The notes: generated from the sequence alone by a model not told the origin. A stretch of DNA of 64,000 bases from Clostridium sp. 12(A) (GCA_000526575.1 JAGI01000002.1:1674001-1738000); one strand, 5' to 3'; numbered from the stretch's first letter, positions 8,144-17,305 are shown. Numbers and translations are program-made.

Positions 8144-9290
8144 AAAGAAAATCCTAATGGTCAACCTGCCCTTTTCCGGTCATACCAACCCCACCCTTGG
8201 ACTCGCAAAGGTCATAATCAGCTTAGGGCATGAAGTCACCTATGTACAGGCTCCTGACTGGAAGACAAAGGTGGAAAAAACAGGGGCTCACTTTATCCCC
8301 TATGATGATTATCCTGAAACATTATCCCCCTCTCAAAAAGAGCTGAAAAGCTGGGGCTCTGCTTATCAAACAGTGAAACGAATTGGCCGTGATTATGATT
8401 GTCTTATTTATGAAATGTTGTTTTTACCTGGCAAGTCTCTGGCTGATGAACTGGGAATCCCAGCATTCCGGCTGTTTTCCACCTTCTCCTTAAATGAGCA
8501 CGTTCTCCATTATTTTGGTCAAACAGGGGGATGGTATATGACCTGTATTTTCCGGCATCCTTTTTTATGCAGCCTGCTTTCTAGGAGACTTCAAAAAAAG
8601 TTTCATCTGCGCTATAACAGCATTGCAAAAGAAATGGTCGACAATGCTCCCCCTTTAAACTTCACCTACACAATCAAAGAATTTCAAATTTTTTCTGAAG
8701 AATTTGATCCATTTCATTATAAATACATAGGAGCAGCAATCAGTGACAGGCCGATTGATCCATCCTTTCATTTCCCCGAGCTGCGCTCTCCCTTAATTTA
8801 TATCTCTCTAGGCACACTTTTAAATAATTCCACATCCTTTTTTAAAAAATGTATTCAGGCATTCAAGGATAAACCTGTGACTGTAATTATATCAATCGGA
8901 TCGCTTGTGAAAGCAGAAAAGCTAGGTTCCATCCCTGATAACATTTTTATCTATCCCTTTGTACCCCAGTTAGAAATTTTAAAACAAACAAGTGTATTTA
9001 TCACACATGGCGGAATGAATAGTGTCAACGAATCGATTTATTATGGAGTTCCTATGCTTGTAATCCCAGTGGGAAACGACCAGCCTGCAGTGGCAAAACA
9101 AATAGAGACCCTGCACATGGGGAAAACACTGTCAAAAAAACATCTGACTCCTGAAATCCTGGCAGATAATGCATTGCGTATATTAAATGATGATTCCTAT
9201 CAAAAAAGCATTCAAATCTATCAAAAAAGCATGCTTCATGCCGGTGGCAACAATCAGATCGCAGAAGAAATCCTGGAATATTTAGGTTGA
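8133..9290 (+). CDS. GT1/MGT-family UDP-glycosyltransferase
   Basis: A 385-residue GT-B glycosyltransferase. The N-terminal half starts with a GHTNPTLGLAK acceptor-side motif. The C-terminal donor-binding signature FVPQLEILKQ...ITHGGMNSVNE...PVGNDQPAVA matches the macrolide-glycosyltransferase/UGT family. Such enzymes glucosylate lipophilic acceptors such as polyketides or sterol-like lipids. Context suggests it decorates, or inactivates for self-protection, the product of the divergent type II cluster. The start codon overlaps the TetR stop. Confidence 0.85.
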   Translation: MNSKKKILMVNLPFSGHTNPTLGLAKVIISLGHEVTYVQAPDWKTKVEKTGAHFIPYDDYPETLSPSQKELKSWGSAYQTVKRIGRDYDCLIYEMLFLPGKSLADELGIPAFRLFSTFSLNEHVLHYFGQTGGWYMTCIFRHPFLCSLLSRRLQKKFHLRYNSIAKEMVDNAPPLNFTYTIKEFQIFSEEFDPFHYKYIGAAISDRPIDPSFHFPELRSPLIYISLGTLLNNSTSFFKKCIQAFKDKPVTVIISIGSLVKAEKLGSIPDNIFIYPFVPQLEILKQTSVFITHGGMNSVNESIYYGVPMLVIPVGNDQPAVAKQIETLHMGKTLSKKHLTPEILADNALRILNDDSYQKSIQIYQKSMLHAGGNNQIAEEILEYLG

Positions 9291-9326
9291 TACACTTTTA
9301 AGCAAGCTTATTAGTTAAATGCCAAA

Positions 9327-9409
9327 ACCGCAGTATTTTCATTATTGATTTTCGTTCAAAGATAAAAAGGGCTTATATATAAACGATGGTTTCAATGAAA
9401 AACTGCGGT
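9327..9409. repeat. Long inverted repeat after the glycosyltransferase gene
   Basis: Arms of 16-17 nt at 9327-9343 and 9394-9409 (ACCGCAGT...ATTTTCATT and its complement, one indel) enclose ~50 nt. It sits between convergent genes and could act as a two-way terminator or be a small mobile repeat. No downstream T-run makes it a classic terminator. Confidence 0.5.
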
Positions 9410-9423
9410 CCATGCATTGTGAT

Positions 9424-9774
9424 TTAATTTCTAAGAATCTTTTCTATTGATTTCCCTTTTGCCAGCTCGTCCACCAGTTTGTCAAGCCACCTGATTTTCT
9501 GCATGAGCGGGTCTTTAATCTCCTCAACACGATGACCACAAATCACACCTGTGATTTTGACTGCATTGGGGTTTATCTGAGGGGCTTCCAAAAAGAAGGT
9601 TTCGTAACTAATATCCTTTTCAATTTGTGCCTGCAAGCTGGAAATCTCATAGCCCGTCAGCCAGCAAATCACGGCATCAACTTCTGATTTGGTACGCCCT
9701 TTTCGCTCTGCCTTTTTAACAAGCAACGGATAGACAGAGGAAAACGCCATTTGATATACACGCTCATTTGTCAT
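9424..9774 (-). CDS. DUF2200 family protein
   Basis: A 116-residue cytosolic protein. The opening [20 protein letters not shown], the middle [11 protein letters not shown] and the end [18 protein letters not shown] with [13 protein letters not shown] match the DUF2200 pattern as I know it. The function of the family is unknown. It has no signal peptide or membrane segment. It lies 38 nt after the Arr-like gene and may share its transcript. Confidence 0.8.
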   Translation of the reverse strand: MTNERVYQMAFSSVYPLLVKKAERKGRTKSEVDAVICWLTGYEISSLQAQIEKDISYETFFLEAPQINPNAVKITGVICGHRVEEIKDPLMQKIRWLDKLVDELAKGKSIEKILRN

Positions 9775-9812
9775 GATGTTACTCTCCCTTTCTCTTTCTG
9801 CTTAACATATCC

Positions 9813-10562
9813 TTAATTAATGATTTCCCCTTTGCTATTAGCCAGCTTTTCACGCCATTGACGCACTTGCTCCGGGGTCTGCTTTAACCATTCTGTTTCT
9901 TCTCCTACAATCCTAAGAGGCTCTGATGAGCGGTAAGAACGTGTCAAATTGCCAGGGAATTTCTTATCTGTAACATTAGGGTCATTTTCAAATTCCCCGG
10001 TTGGTTCCACGATATAAATTCGTTCTCTTCCCTCTCCTTTTGCTAAGGAAGCTGCAAGCCCTGCTCCATTTAAAAGAGCAGTAAAATAGATATGGTTCAT
10101 CTTTAATTCGGGTTTATAATTGGATTCTCCTCCTGGTGTCAATAAATCACCGACCTGTAAATCTGCTTTTGTTCCATGATAAAAGGGACCTTTATCAGTG
10201 GGGGGAGCCTCATGCACTTTTGATAGCTGCTCATTCATTTTTGCCTTATCTAAATCGCCCATATCCTCATAGCATTTTGCAATGTTTTGATATAATGCCG
10301 GGAAGGCACTTTTAGCGCTTTCATCCTTCCATTTTAAGGCGAACTGCAAAGATGTTTCAAACCATTTCAATTTCTCTAAATTATCCAATTGGTGCCTGGC
10401 TACATAATACGCTGAAATAAATCGTTCAAAGTCATTGGTTGCTTCACTCCATGCTTTACGAAAGGATTCACCTGCTTCTTTGAGTTTACCGTTGTCTTCC
10501 ACACCCATTCCTATCATACATAATTTAACAATGTTATTGCTTGGATCAAATTGGATCTTCAT
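9813..10562 (-). CDS. arr: TPR-like domain fused to rifampin ADP-ribosyltransferase (Arr) domain
   Basis: A 249-residue protein of two parts. Residues ~1-115 are helical, with TPR-like stretches (GESFRKAWSEAT, YQNIAKCYEDMGDLDKAKM). Residues ~120-245 match the small Arr enzyme: FYHGTKADLQVGDLLTPG, the NHIYFTALLNGAGLAA stretch with YFTA, RIYIVEPTGEFENDPN, then NLTRSYRSSEPLRIVG. Arr transfers ADP-ribose from NAD+ to a rifamycin hydroxyl. The stand-alone enzyme is ~140 residues, so the N-terminal half is an addition. Resistance is inferred, not shown; a native substrate other than rifampin is possible. Confidence 0.85.
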   Translation of the reverse strand: MKIQFDPSNNIVKLCMIGMGVEDNGKLKEAGESFRKAWSEATNDFERFISAYYVARHQLDNLEKLKWFETSLQFALKWKDESAKSAFPALYQNIAKCYEDMGDLDKAKMNEQLSKVHEAPPTDKGPFYHGTKADLQVGDLLTPGGESNYKPELKMNHIYFTALLNGAGLAASLAKGEGRERIYIVEPTGEFENDPNVTDKKFPGNLTRSYRSSEPLRIVGEETEWLKQTPEQVRQWREKLANSKGEIIN

Positions 10563-10751
10563 TTTATCATACCTCTCTTCTTATATTCTGTACATGATTG
10601 CCTTCTGTTATTTGACCTTTCGTTAATTTCATTTTCATATCACTTGGTTTAGCTGTAAGCAATCATTCCTGTCATGATTGATTTACAACTGTTTTATATT
10701 AACAAATATGGGATGTTTTAATGCTTATCTGTTATTTTCGTCATAAATAAA

Positions 10752-10793
10752 ACCTTCAAACTGAGTTATATTATTATACATCAGTTTGAAGGT
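10752..10793 (-). terminator. Rho-independent terminator of the PPC-protein gene
   Basis: Perfect 13-bp arms (10752-10764 and 10781-10793) with a TTTTATTT run after the stem on the minus strand, ~75 nt after the stop at 10867. Confidence 0.8.
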
Positions 10794-10866
10794 CTTCACA
10801 AACATTTAATCCTCTAAGACACCCTATATCAAATAACCTTTCTGGGGGGCCTAACTATTCATCCCT

Positions 10867-11709
10867 CTAAAATTGTATATCATTTACATACATTGATGTT
10901 ACCGGATATGCAAAAAACAAATTAATCTTTGGTGTAAAAGTTGTATTTTTATTATATTTATAAATTACTTGCCAGCTGCTTTTTAGCGGCATATTCAATG
11001 AAACAAGGCCGTTCTTATCCCATGAATAGTTGTTCAAAGAAACCGTACTGCTTTTCGATAGATTTTTTACTGTAATTCCATTGACAGAAGTGCTTTTTAC
11101 CCCACTCATTGATATGGTGTATACGACGGAACCTTCCGGTATCGTATCCTTTGACCGCAAATCAAAGGGCACTGTAACATCCCTGCCACTCATATTGATA
11201 CTTCCTAATGAGACAGTACAGCTTGCGACTGAATAAGTAGGTCCGCCAACCAATAATATATAGCTTGAAGATGCAGATGTCATACCTTTGACTTTAACAT
11301 AATAAAATCCGTTTGAGGATACGTTAAAAGGATATCCGATTGGAAATAACCGACTCTTAATATATGTACCTGAAGTTACTAAATTACCATCAGAATTATA
11401 TATTTCATAATCAAATGGATTATCGTTACAGGTAACGTATTGTATCCCAGCATTTAAATAAACCTTATACCAGTCTTCATCTGTTTTACTTGTATTTCCC
11501 TTTACTACATATTGGTTCGGTCTGCTGCCGCTGGCAACCTGGGCAGCTGTCTCATAATTCGCCTGGATAAGTTGTGCCGTTTCCATACTATCATTCGGCT
11601 CTGTTTCATTTACAGTTTGCGCTTTCGCAGTGAAACCACTTACCCATAGCATACAGCTGACCATAGCAACTGTAGTTAATACTTTAAAGCTTTTGGTTTT
11701 CCTTATCAT
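10867..11709 (-). CDS. Secreted protein with bacterial pre-peptidase C-terminal (PPC)-like domain
   Basis: About 280 residues. The start at 11709 has GGAGG 8 nt away. An N-terminal signal peptide (MIRKTKSFKVLTTVAMVSC..., cleavage after AKA) is followed by NETEPNDSMETAQLI, the hallmark opening of PPC beta-sandwich domains. The domain continues through DWYKVYLNAG, FDYEIYNSDG and YYVKVKG to about residue 150. The C-terminal ~130 residues are beta-rich with no recognised family. PPC domains usually trail secreted proteases, but no peptidase is attached here, so it may be a matrix or binding protein. Confidence 0.75.
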   Translation of the reverse strand: MIRKTKSFKVLTTVAMVSCMLWVSGFTAKAQTVNETEPNDSMETAQLIQANYETAAQVASGSRPNQYVVKGNTSKTDEDWYKVYLNAGIQYVTCNDNPFDYEIYNSDGNLVTSGTYIKSRLFPIGYPFNVSSNGFYYVKVKGMTSASSSYILLVGGPTYSVASCTVSLGSINMSGRDVTVPFDLRSKDTIPEGSVVYTISMSGVKSTSVNGITVKNLSKSSTVSLNNYSWDKNGLVSLNMPLKSSWQVIYKYNKNTTFTPKINLFFAYPVTSMYVNDIQF

Positions 11710-11812
11710 TGAACCAACCTCCACATTTTAATACTGTAAGATATTTAATTTGGACAATCTTTCAATAACTCACCTTATCATTTTATGCGATGGCGGGGAC
11801 ATTTATGTCATT

Positions 11813-12772
11813 TCATATCTTCTTCCTTGATCTCTCATCCCAGGATGGATATATTTCCATATCATAGCGATATGCAGGTACATGGTCCGTCACATAATAA
11901 CCTGTTTCCTCGTAAAATGGCTGATCTCCACCAGTCATGCCTTTGCAATCCGGATATTTTTCCATAACACGATTGGAAGCCTCATTTAATAACGCAGTCG
12001 CCAATCCTTTTCTCCGTTCCCAAAAAGCAACTCCCAGTGGTTCTAATTCACTATAGGGCATTCTCTTATCATACCATATGATTGCCATAGCTACAGGTCT
12101 GTTTTGAGGATCTAAAATGCAAAGATCCAGGTATGGATCATAATGCTTTTCTTTGCGCATTTCAAAAAATGCTTTTGCACAATCCGGCACCTCACGAATG
12201 CTATAGTTAAATGATGCCATATGTACATTTGCTAAATAAAATGCAGGTGTTTCGTTTCCATCAGCAAATCGATATCCCTCTGGAAGCTTAACAGGATATG
12301 GATACGGATCAAATGTACGAATGCGTATCCGCTCTCCCCACTCTTCTTTTACAAAACCTTCCTCTAAAATCAGCTTTGACAGAGTAACGTTCCACTCTGG
12401 AATCAGGATACGAACAAAACGTTTGATTTTATTCTTATCTTCCACACATGACATGGTTGTTTTGGCAAAATGAATCATATCATTTAGCAGTTCCTTATCC
12501 TGGGCAAACTTCTTCTCTCTAAATAGAAAAAAGACAGTTCCATCATCATTGCCTTCATTCATTGCACAGGCAACGATGGTATTATCAAGAAAATACACGC
12601 CAACGGTTCGCTCCCACACATTTGAATAACGTAAAAAAGATGGGTGCAATCCATTGGTAAATTCCAGTCGGCTCAGACCAAAAGTGGGATTCTCCCATTG
12701 ATATGAATTTAAAATCAACTCCTCAATATCGTCAAAATATTCTTTCTTATAAAAATCAAACCTGTATTTCAT
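11813..12772 (-). CDS. Protein with two GNAT acetyltransferase domains
   Basis: A 319-residue protein. AAGGGGG with an 8-nt spacer supports the start at 12772. The N-terminal half (residues ~1-150) is a divergent GNAT fold. The C-terminal half carries a clear acetyl-CoA-binding pattern: LEPLGVAFWERRKGLATALLNEA, then GGDQPFYEETGY. Tandem GNATs of this size often acetylate small molecules or peptides; the acceptor is unknown. Confidence 0.75.
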   Translation of the reverse strand: MKYRFDFYKKEYFDDIEELILNSYQWENPTFGLSRLEFTNGLHPSFLRYSNVWERTVGVYFLDNTIVACAMNEGNDDGTVFFLFREKKFAQDKELLNDMIHFAKTTMSCVEDKNKIKRFVRILIPEWNVTLSKLILEEGFVKEEWGERIRIRTFDPYPYPVKLPEGYRFADGNETPAFYLANVHMASFNYSIREVPDCAKAFFEMRKEKHYDPYLDLCILDPQNRPVAMAIIWYDKRMPYSELEPLGVAFWERRKGLATALLNEASNRVMEKYPDCKGMTGGDQPFYEETGYYVTDHVPAYRYDMEIYPSWDERSRKKI

Positions 12773-12997
12773 TATCATATCCCCCTTAAACAAATTCCAA
12801 TACAAATTTTACTTATTCCTTTCACACATTGTATCATATATCACTGCCTTTCTTTAAAAATAATTTGTGATATTAAATCAAGTACGATCAACATTATATA
12901 TGATACCACTTGCCATTTCTCGTAAAATCGGTTATTTTAAACCAATGTGGAGTATTTTCAGGAGACGCAATACTAATTACGATAAAGGAGATTAATA

Positions 12998-13831
12998 ATG
13001 GGAAAAATAATATTCATAGATGTAGACGGAACATTGGTGGATTACGAAAACAATCTACCTCAGTCAGCTGTAGAAGCGATCCGAAGAGCCAGAGAAAATG
13101 GTCATAAGGTTTATATAAGTACGGGCCGCAGCAAAGCAGAAGTATATCAGGATATCTGGGATATAGGCCTGGATGGTATGATCGGCGGAAATGGAAGCTA
13201 TGTGGAAGATCATGGTCATGTCATAATGCATCAGATGATTACAAAGGAACAATGCAAAAATATTGTGGATTGGTTACATCTTCGGGGACTTGAATTCTAT
13301 TTAGAAAGTAACAATGGACTTTTTGCTAGTGAAGCATTTGAAACCAGAGCAGAGGTGACGATTCAGGAATATTCCAAAAGAAAAGGAAAAGAAGACACAA
13401 ATCACTTGACCGTTCGGGATGTCTTCCCTGATATGATATTCGGCGGAGAACTTTATCGCAGTGATGTTAATAAAGTCAGTTACGTTTTGGACTCCTATCA
13501 AGATTTCCTGGATACGAAAGAACATTTTCCTGACTTGGAATCAGGCACATGGGGCGGGAAGGGGGAAGAAGCTCTGTTTGGAGATTTGAGCACAAAAGGG
13601 ATCAGTAAATCCAATGCAATCAAGCATTTACTAACCTTTTTACAGGCTGATCTTTCAGACACGATAGCTTTTGGCGACGCAAAAATAGATATACCAATGC
13701 TGCAATACTGCTCTTATGGCGTTGCAATGGGCAGCGGAGGAAATGAAATTAAAGAAATGGCTGATTATATTACGGATGATGTAGATCAGGATGGACTGTA
13801 TCAGGCATTTATCAAGTTGAAATTGATTTAA
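12998..13831 (+). CDS. HAD-superfamily (Cof-type) phosphatase
   Basis: A 277-residue HAD-IIB hydrolase. Motif I is FIDVDGTLVDY, motif II ISTGRS, and motif IV appears as AFGDAKIDIPML with C-terminal MGSGGNEIKEMADYIT. Cof proteins dephosphorylate sugar phosphates, pyridoxal phosphate or nucleotide cofactors in the cytosol. AAAGGAG lies 8 nt before ATG. It is a single gene ending at a strong hairpin. Confidence 0.88.
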   Translation: MGKIIFIDVDGTLVDYENNLPQSAVEAIRRARENGHKVYISTGRSKAEVYQDIWDIGLDGMIGGNGSYVEDHGHVIMHQMITKEQCKNIVDWLHLRGLEFYLESNNGLFASEAFETRAEVTIQEYSKRKGKEDTNHLTVRDVFPDMIFGGELYRSDVNKVSYVLDSYQDFLDTKEHFPDLESGTWGGKGEEALFGDLSTKGISKSNAIKHLLTFLQADLSDTIAFGDAKIDIPMLQYCSYGVAMGSGGNEIKEMADYITDDVDQDGLYQAFIKLKLI

Positions 13832-13873
13832 GAGACCAGATTGCTCGATATAAAGGACCCGCTGCGGCAAAAT

Positions 13874-13916
13874 GCACCTCAAATGTGGACTGAACGAATG
13901 CAGACATTTGAGGTGC
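13874..13916. terminator. Bidirectional hairpin between convergent genes
   Basis: Perfect 13-bp arms at 13874-13886 and 13904-13916 between the HAD gene and the convergent QueG-like gene. The T-rich side (ATTTT) faces the minus strand. Confidence 0.65.
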
Positions 13917-13946
13917 TAGCTTGAGAAGAATTGTAATAAATCTTTT

Positions 13947-14978
13947 TTAAGAAATTTCTCTTTTCAAACATATGGCAGTTGCCATTTCCTTCACTTTCGG
14001 ATATTTACTATTGCGTGCTTCTGAAATAGCTGAAATATATGTTTGATCAAAATGATTATTCATGTAATTTAGTACGTTTACTTGCCATTTCCATAGCTCA
14101 TCAGGGGCAAGGTAAAAGAATTTAGGTTGAATTCTCTCCTTGTAGATCTCCTCATCCATGTTTAATATGTTTTCTATCGTTACTACATCTGCTAGTTCTT
14201 CTAACTTAGGGAATTTTTGGGTGCCTCCCCATGTTCCATGATTCATGGGACAAACATCCTGGCAAATATCACAGCCGTAAATCCAATCCCCAAACTCAGC
14301 AGCCAGAGGCTCATTTAAAAGATCTCTGCCCCCAAATGTTGTTAGAAAAGAGACACATTTTAATGGATTCATGGCATACGCTTCGCAAAGCGATTGGGTC
14401 GGACAGGCTTTCATGCAGCGGTCACAGTTTGGAGGACAAGATTTCAGCTTCGTCTCTTCAATCAGCTCCATTTCACAATCCACTAGAAATGCTTCCAAAC
14501 CAATCCATGAGCCTGATTCTGTATAGAAAAAGTTATTACGTCGAATGATTCCTAACCCAGCCTGTAAAGCAGCCCAACGCACCCCGACGATTCCAAACTT
14601 TCGGTTGACCGCTGTACGCATTCCCAACTCCTGCATATATTGTTCCAGCAGAATGCTGTTTTGAAATTCCGTTGTACTTTCATTCACACGGGTATCCATT
14701 AAATAATGTTTTGCAATGTGTCCGTTCAATGATTCTGGCACCTCGTATTTAGAATATGGTTTTACCAGAATCACGATTGATTTTGCCCAAGGATACTCCT
14801 CTTTGAATTTTAAAAGGCGCTCCTGACCTTGATAAAAGGGTTGGGACCCTGGTATCTTTTGTGTCCGTTCATGAAACTTTTCTTCGTATCCAGACATCAT
14901 TTCCACCGGGATGATACCGCATTTTTCATAACCAAGCTCAAGAGCCTTTTTATGTATTAACTGTGCTTTTTTATCCAT
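13947..14978 (-). CDS. Epoxyqueuosine reductase (QueG)-like iron-sulfur protein
   Basis: A 343-residue protein with an N-terminal cobalamin-type domain and a C-terminal double [4Fe-4S] region. The clusters are bound by CPPNCDRCMKACPT and, further on, CDICQDVCP, the same order as QueG and reductive-dehalogenase-like proteins. QueG reduces epoxyqueuosine to queuosine in tRNA using cobalamin. Several residues of the QueG N terminus differ, so a paralogue with another substrate is possible. No other queuosine genes are nearby. A LysR regulator is divergent at 190 bp. Confidence 0.65.
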   Translation of the reverse strand: MDKKAQLIHKKALELGYEKCGIIPVEMMSGYEEKFHERTQKIPGSQPFYQGQERLLKFKEEYPWAKSIVILVKPYSKYEVPESLNGHIAKHYLMDTRVNESTTEFQNSILLEQYMQELGMRTAVNRKFGIVGVRWAALQAGLGIIRRNNFFYTESGSWIGLEAFLVDCEMELIEETKLKSCPPNCDRCMKACPTQSLCEAYAMNPLKCVSFLTTFGGRDLLNEPLAAEFGDWIYGCDICQDVCPMNHGTWGGTQKFPKLEELADVVTIENILNMDEEIYKERIQPKFFYLAPDELWKWQVNVLNYMNNHFDQTYISAISEARNSKYPKVKEMATAICLKREIS

Positions 14979-15179
14979 TTTAGATTTATATCCTCCCCTA
15001 TTCTATTTTACCCATATCAAACTTCATTTGTAATCATCATAGTTTCCAGCTTCTATAAGAAATGCTTAATTGCATTTATTCTTTCTTAGTGATATGATAT
15101 CATTCATATATGATTCATTCAAATTGATATATTTGTATTTATAATTCAATATAATTGAACTATTAGTGAGGTGACTACT

Positions 15180-16061
15180 TTGGACTTTAAATATCTTTAT
15201 ACCTTTAAAACAATTGTAGAAGAAGGCAGTTTCATAAAGGCCGCAGCAAAACTTAATTATACCCAATCTACTATTACATTTCAGATGGGACAGATGGAGC
15301 AGGAATTATCAACGAAATTGTTTGAAAAAATCGGCAGGCGCATGATGCTTACAAAAGCTGGAAAGCAGCTCGTACCATATGTAAATGATGTTCTTACATC
15401 CGTCAATAAAATGCGTTACTTTGAAAATGATCTTGCAGAATGTCAGGGAGATTTGCAGATAGGTATTGCAGAAACCCAGTTATGCTATAAAATGCCGCCA
15501 ATTCTCAAGGAATTTCATCAGCAGGCTCCCAATGCCCGTTTATTTCTGCGTTCCATGAATTGCTACGATATCCGTGATGAGCTTATCAATGGAACTCTGG
15601 ATATTGGGGTATTTTACGAAAATGTAAGTGGATATGGATCCAATTTGATCACTATCCCAATGGGGACCTTTCCAATCATATTAGTGGCTTCCCCTGAAAC
15701 AAAAAATCGCTTTCCAGATTTTATAACACCCGATCAGAAAATTCCAATTTCATTTATAATTAATGAGCCTAATAGCATTTTCAGACAACTTTTCGAACGG
15801 TACATACGTGAAAAATCCATTCTTTTAGATCACACCATAGAATTATGGAGTATCCCTACGATTAAAAATCTGGTTAAGAGCTCTGTCGGTATCTCGTTTC
15901 TGCCCAAATTTTCCGTACAGGAGGAACTTGACCGCGGAGAACTGGTGGAGATACCCACAGATTTATCCAATGTACAGGTTTCTGCTGTCTGCGGTTATCA
16001 TAAAAACAAATGGATCAGTCCACTGATGCAGGCTTTTATAGATCTTTGTACGGCAAAATAA
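15180..16061 (+). CDS. LysR-family transcriptional regulator
   Basis: About 293 residues. The start is likely TTG at 15180 since GAGGTG (15168-15173) is 6 nt away; a GTG at 15171 lies within that site. The N-terminal winged helix-turn-helix has the LysR pattern FKTIVEEGSFIKAAAKLNYTQSTITFQMGQME. The effector domain follows, with the DIGVFYE and KSSVGISFLP stretches of periplasmic-binding-like folds. It is divergent from the QueG-like gene, the usual target layout for LysR proteins. Confidence 0.9.
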   Translation: MDFKYLYTFKTIVEEGSFIKAAAKLNYTQSTITFQMGQMEQELSTKLFEKIGRRMMLTKAGKQLVPYVNDVLTSVNKMRYFENDLAECQGDLQIGIAETQLCYKMPPILKEFHQQAPNARLFLRSMNCYDIRDELINGTLDIGVFYENVSGYGSNLITIPMGTFPIILVASPETKNRFPDFITPDQKIPISFIINEPNSIFRQLFERYIREKSILLDHTIELWSIPTIKNLVKSSVGISFLPKFSVQEELDRGELVEIPTDLSNVQVSAVCGYHKNKWISPLMQAFIDLCTAK

Positions 16062-16078
16062 TTGTTATATAAGAAATA

Positions 16079-16112
16079 GCAGCCTGGACATAATGTCATG
16101 TGACCGGGCTGC
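16079..16112 (+). terminator. Hairpin after the LysR gene
   Basis: GCAGCCTGG (16079-16087) pairs with CCGGGCTGC (16104-16112), one wobble, 18 nt after the stop. The trailing T-run is weak. Confidence 0.5.
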
Positions 16113-16148
16113 CTTATCTTAATGCTCAAACTTAAATTTTGATATAAT

Positions 16149-16276
16149 CTATGGCTTACGTCTAATAAGAACCCCATTACTTGCCGTAGAAGGAAGCTCC
16201 ACACTTCTTATATCTACAAATCCAATTTTTGTCAACCACTCCGTATATTCGTAGGGGAATGCAATCACTTGGATTA
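16149..16276 (-). pseudogene. 3'-end remnant of a SAM-dependent methyltransferase gene
   Basis: On the minus strand ~40 codons read QVIAFPYEYTEWLTKIGF, then VDIRSVELPSTASNGVLI, ending at a TAG (16151-16149). Stops close the frame upstream near 16285. The text looks like the C terminus of O-methyltransferase-type enzymes (WL-k-GF--i---eLP---S-gvLia). No start, catalytic domain or ribosome site remains, so this is a gene fragment. Confidence 0.5.
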
Positions 16277-16403
16277 ATTGTCAATTATTTTATTTCAATC
16301 TTTTGAAATATTCATTTTTTATGTACTTTATCTATAGTTTTCCAACTTCTTTTTATTAAGATTTGTATTCGCTATATTTATGGCATTTTTTTTTAAAGTA
16401 TGT

Positions 16404-16409
16404 TATAAT
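16404..16409 (+). promoter_or_regulatory. Extended -10 promoter element
   Basis: TG-T-TATAAT (16401-16409) lies 32 nt before the ATG of the choline-binding-repeat gene. The -35 (TGGCAT-like) is poor, as is common with extended -10 promoters. Confidence 0.55.
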
Positions 16410-16440
16410 ATTACTAAATTTTTACTAAAGGAGAAAATGC

Positions 16441-17166
16441 ATGAAAAAGTTTTTGGTTGTATTAATGACAGCTACATTTGCTCTAAGCAGCACAATTGTT
16501 TCACTCGCAGGGGAATGGAAACAAACAGGACACGGTTGGTGGTATGATAACGGCAACGGAAGTTTTACTATCAATAATTGGCAGAAGGTAGATAACAAAT
16601 GGTATCATTTCAATCAAGACGGTTATATGAGTACTGGTTGGGTTTCTATAAGTGGAAAATGGTATTATTGTAATGCAAATGGGGAAATGGCTCATGACGT
16701 ATGGATCGATGGAAAATACTATGTAGGTTCAGATGGAGCAATGTATGTAAATACCACAACTCCTGACGGAAAAAAAGTGGATCAAACCGGATTGATTATA
16801 AATAATAATAGCACCAATTCCGAATACAGTGAATTTATTGGTACATTTAGTGATGGTTCTTATGATGAAACAGGAAAATTTGAATGGTTCGAGGAACTTA
16901 CAATTACTAAAATTGAAAATGGAAAGATATATGGAAACTATAATCCTCTTTCCAATTTTTACACTATAAATGGTGACTTTAGTAATGGCGTTGCTATCAC
17001 AAATAATATATTTACAATAACTGTCAATTTAATAGATCATACTAATAATGATAGAAAAAGTACCTATACTGCTACCTTTGAATTAGGTAAAAGAGATGGA
17101 AAGCCTGTTTTACTTCCAGATGATAACAACAGCGGTAGTTTGGTAATCTATAATAAGGTAAGATAA
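16441..17166 (+). CDS. Secreted choline-binding/cell-wall-binding repeat protein
   Basis: A 241-residue exported protein. A signal peptide ends near residue 23 (VSLAGEW). Residues ~24-110 hold aromatic-rich cell-wall-binding repeats: GHGWWYDNGNGS, NKWYHFNQDGYMSTGWV, GKWYYCNANGEMA, GKYYVGSDGAM. Residues ~125-241 are a beta-rich domain of no recognised family. Such repeats bind teichoic-acid choline or polysaccharide at the cell surface. AAAGGAG is placed 7 nt before ATG. It is a single gene with its own promoter and terminator. Confidence 0.85.
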   Translation: MKKFLVVLMTATFALSSTIVSLAGEWKQTGHGWWYDNGNGSFTINNWQKVDNKWYHFNQDGYMSTGWVSISGKWYYCNANGEMAHDVWIDGKYYVGSDGAMYVNTTTPDGKKVDQTGLIINNNSTNSEYSEFIGTFSDGSYDETGKFEWFEELTITKIENGKIYGNYNPLSNFYTINGDFSNGVAITNNIFTITVNLIDHTNNDRKSTYTATFELGKRDGKPVLLPDDNNSGSLVIYNKVR

Positions 17167-17185
17167 TTTAACTCAACAAATAACT

Positions 17186-17225
17186 AAGGCCAGATGAAAA
17201 GAATCCTCTTCTCATCTGGCCTTTC
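17186..17225 (+). terminator. Terminator of the choline-binding-repeat gene
   Basis: Arms AAGGCCAGATGA and TCATCTGGCCTT enclose an A/T-rich loop, followed by TTCATAAATTTT. It can also serve the convergent cupin gene. Confidence 0.75.
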
Positions 17226-17246
17226 ATAAATTTTAATGATACATGA

Positions 17247-17270
17247 AGCCGATAAAGAGCCGGCTTTTTT
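17247..17270 (+). terminator. Second small terminator hairpin
   Basis: AGCCG / CGGCT stem with TTTTTT directly after, between the convergent genes. Confidence 0.55.
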
Positions 17271-17305
17271 ACGTATAGGTTATTCTAATGATTGCAGGGA
17301 TATCA

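Noticed and set aside
9813-10562. Link between Arr and the type II polyketide cluster as self-resistance
   Set aside because: The cluster has no features of an ansamycin pathway (no AHBA synthase, no modular PKS), and the genes are convergent with separate signals.
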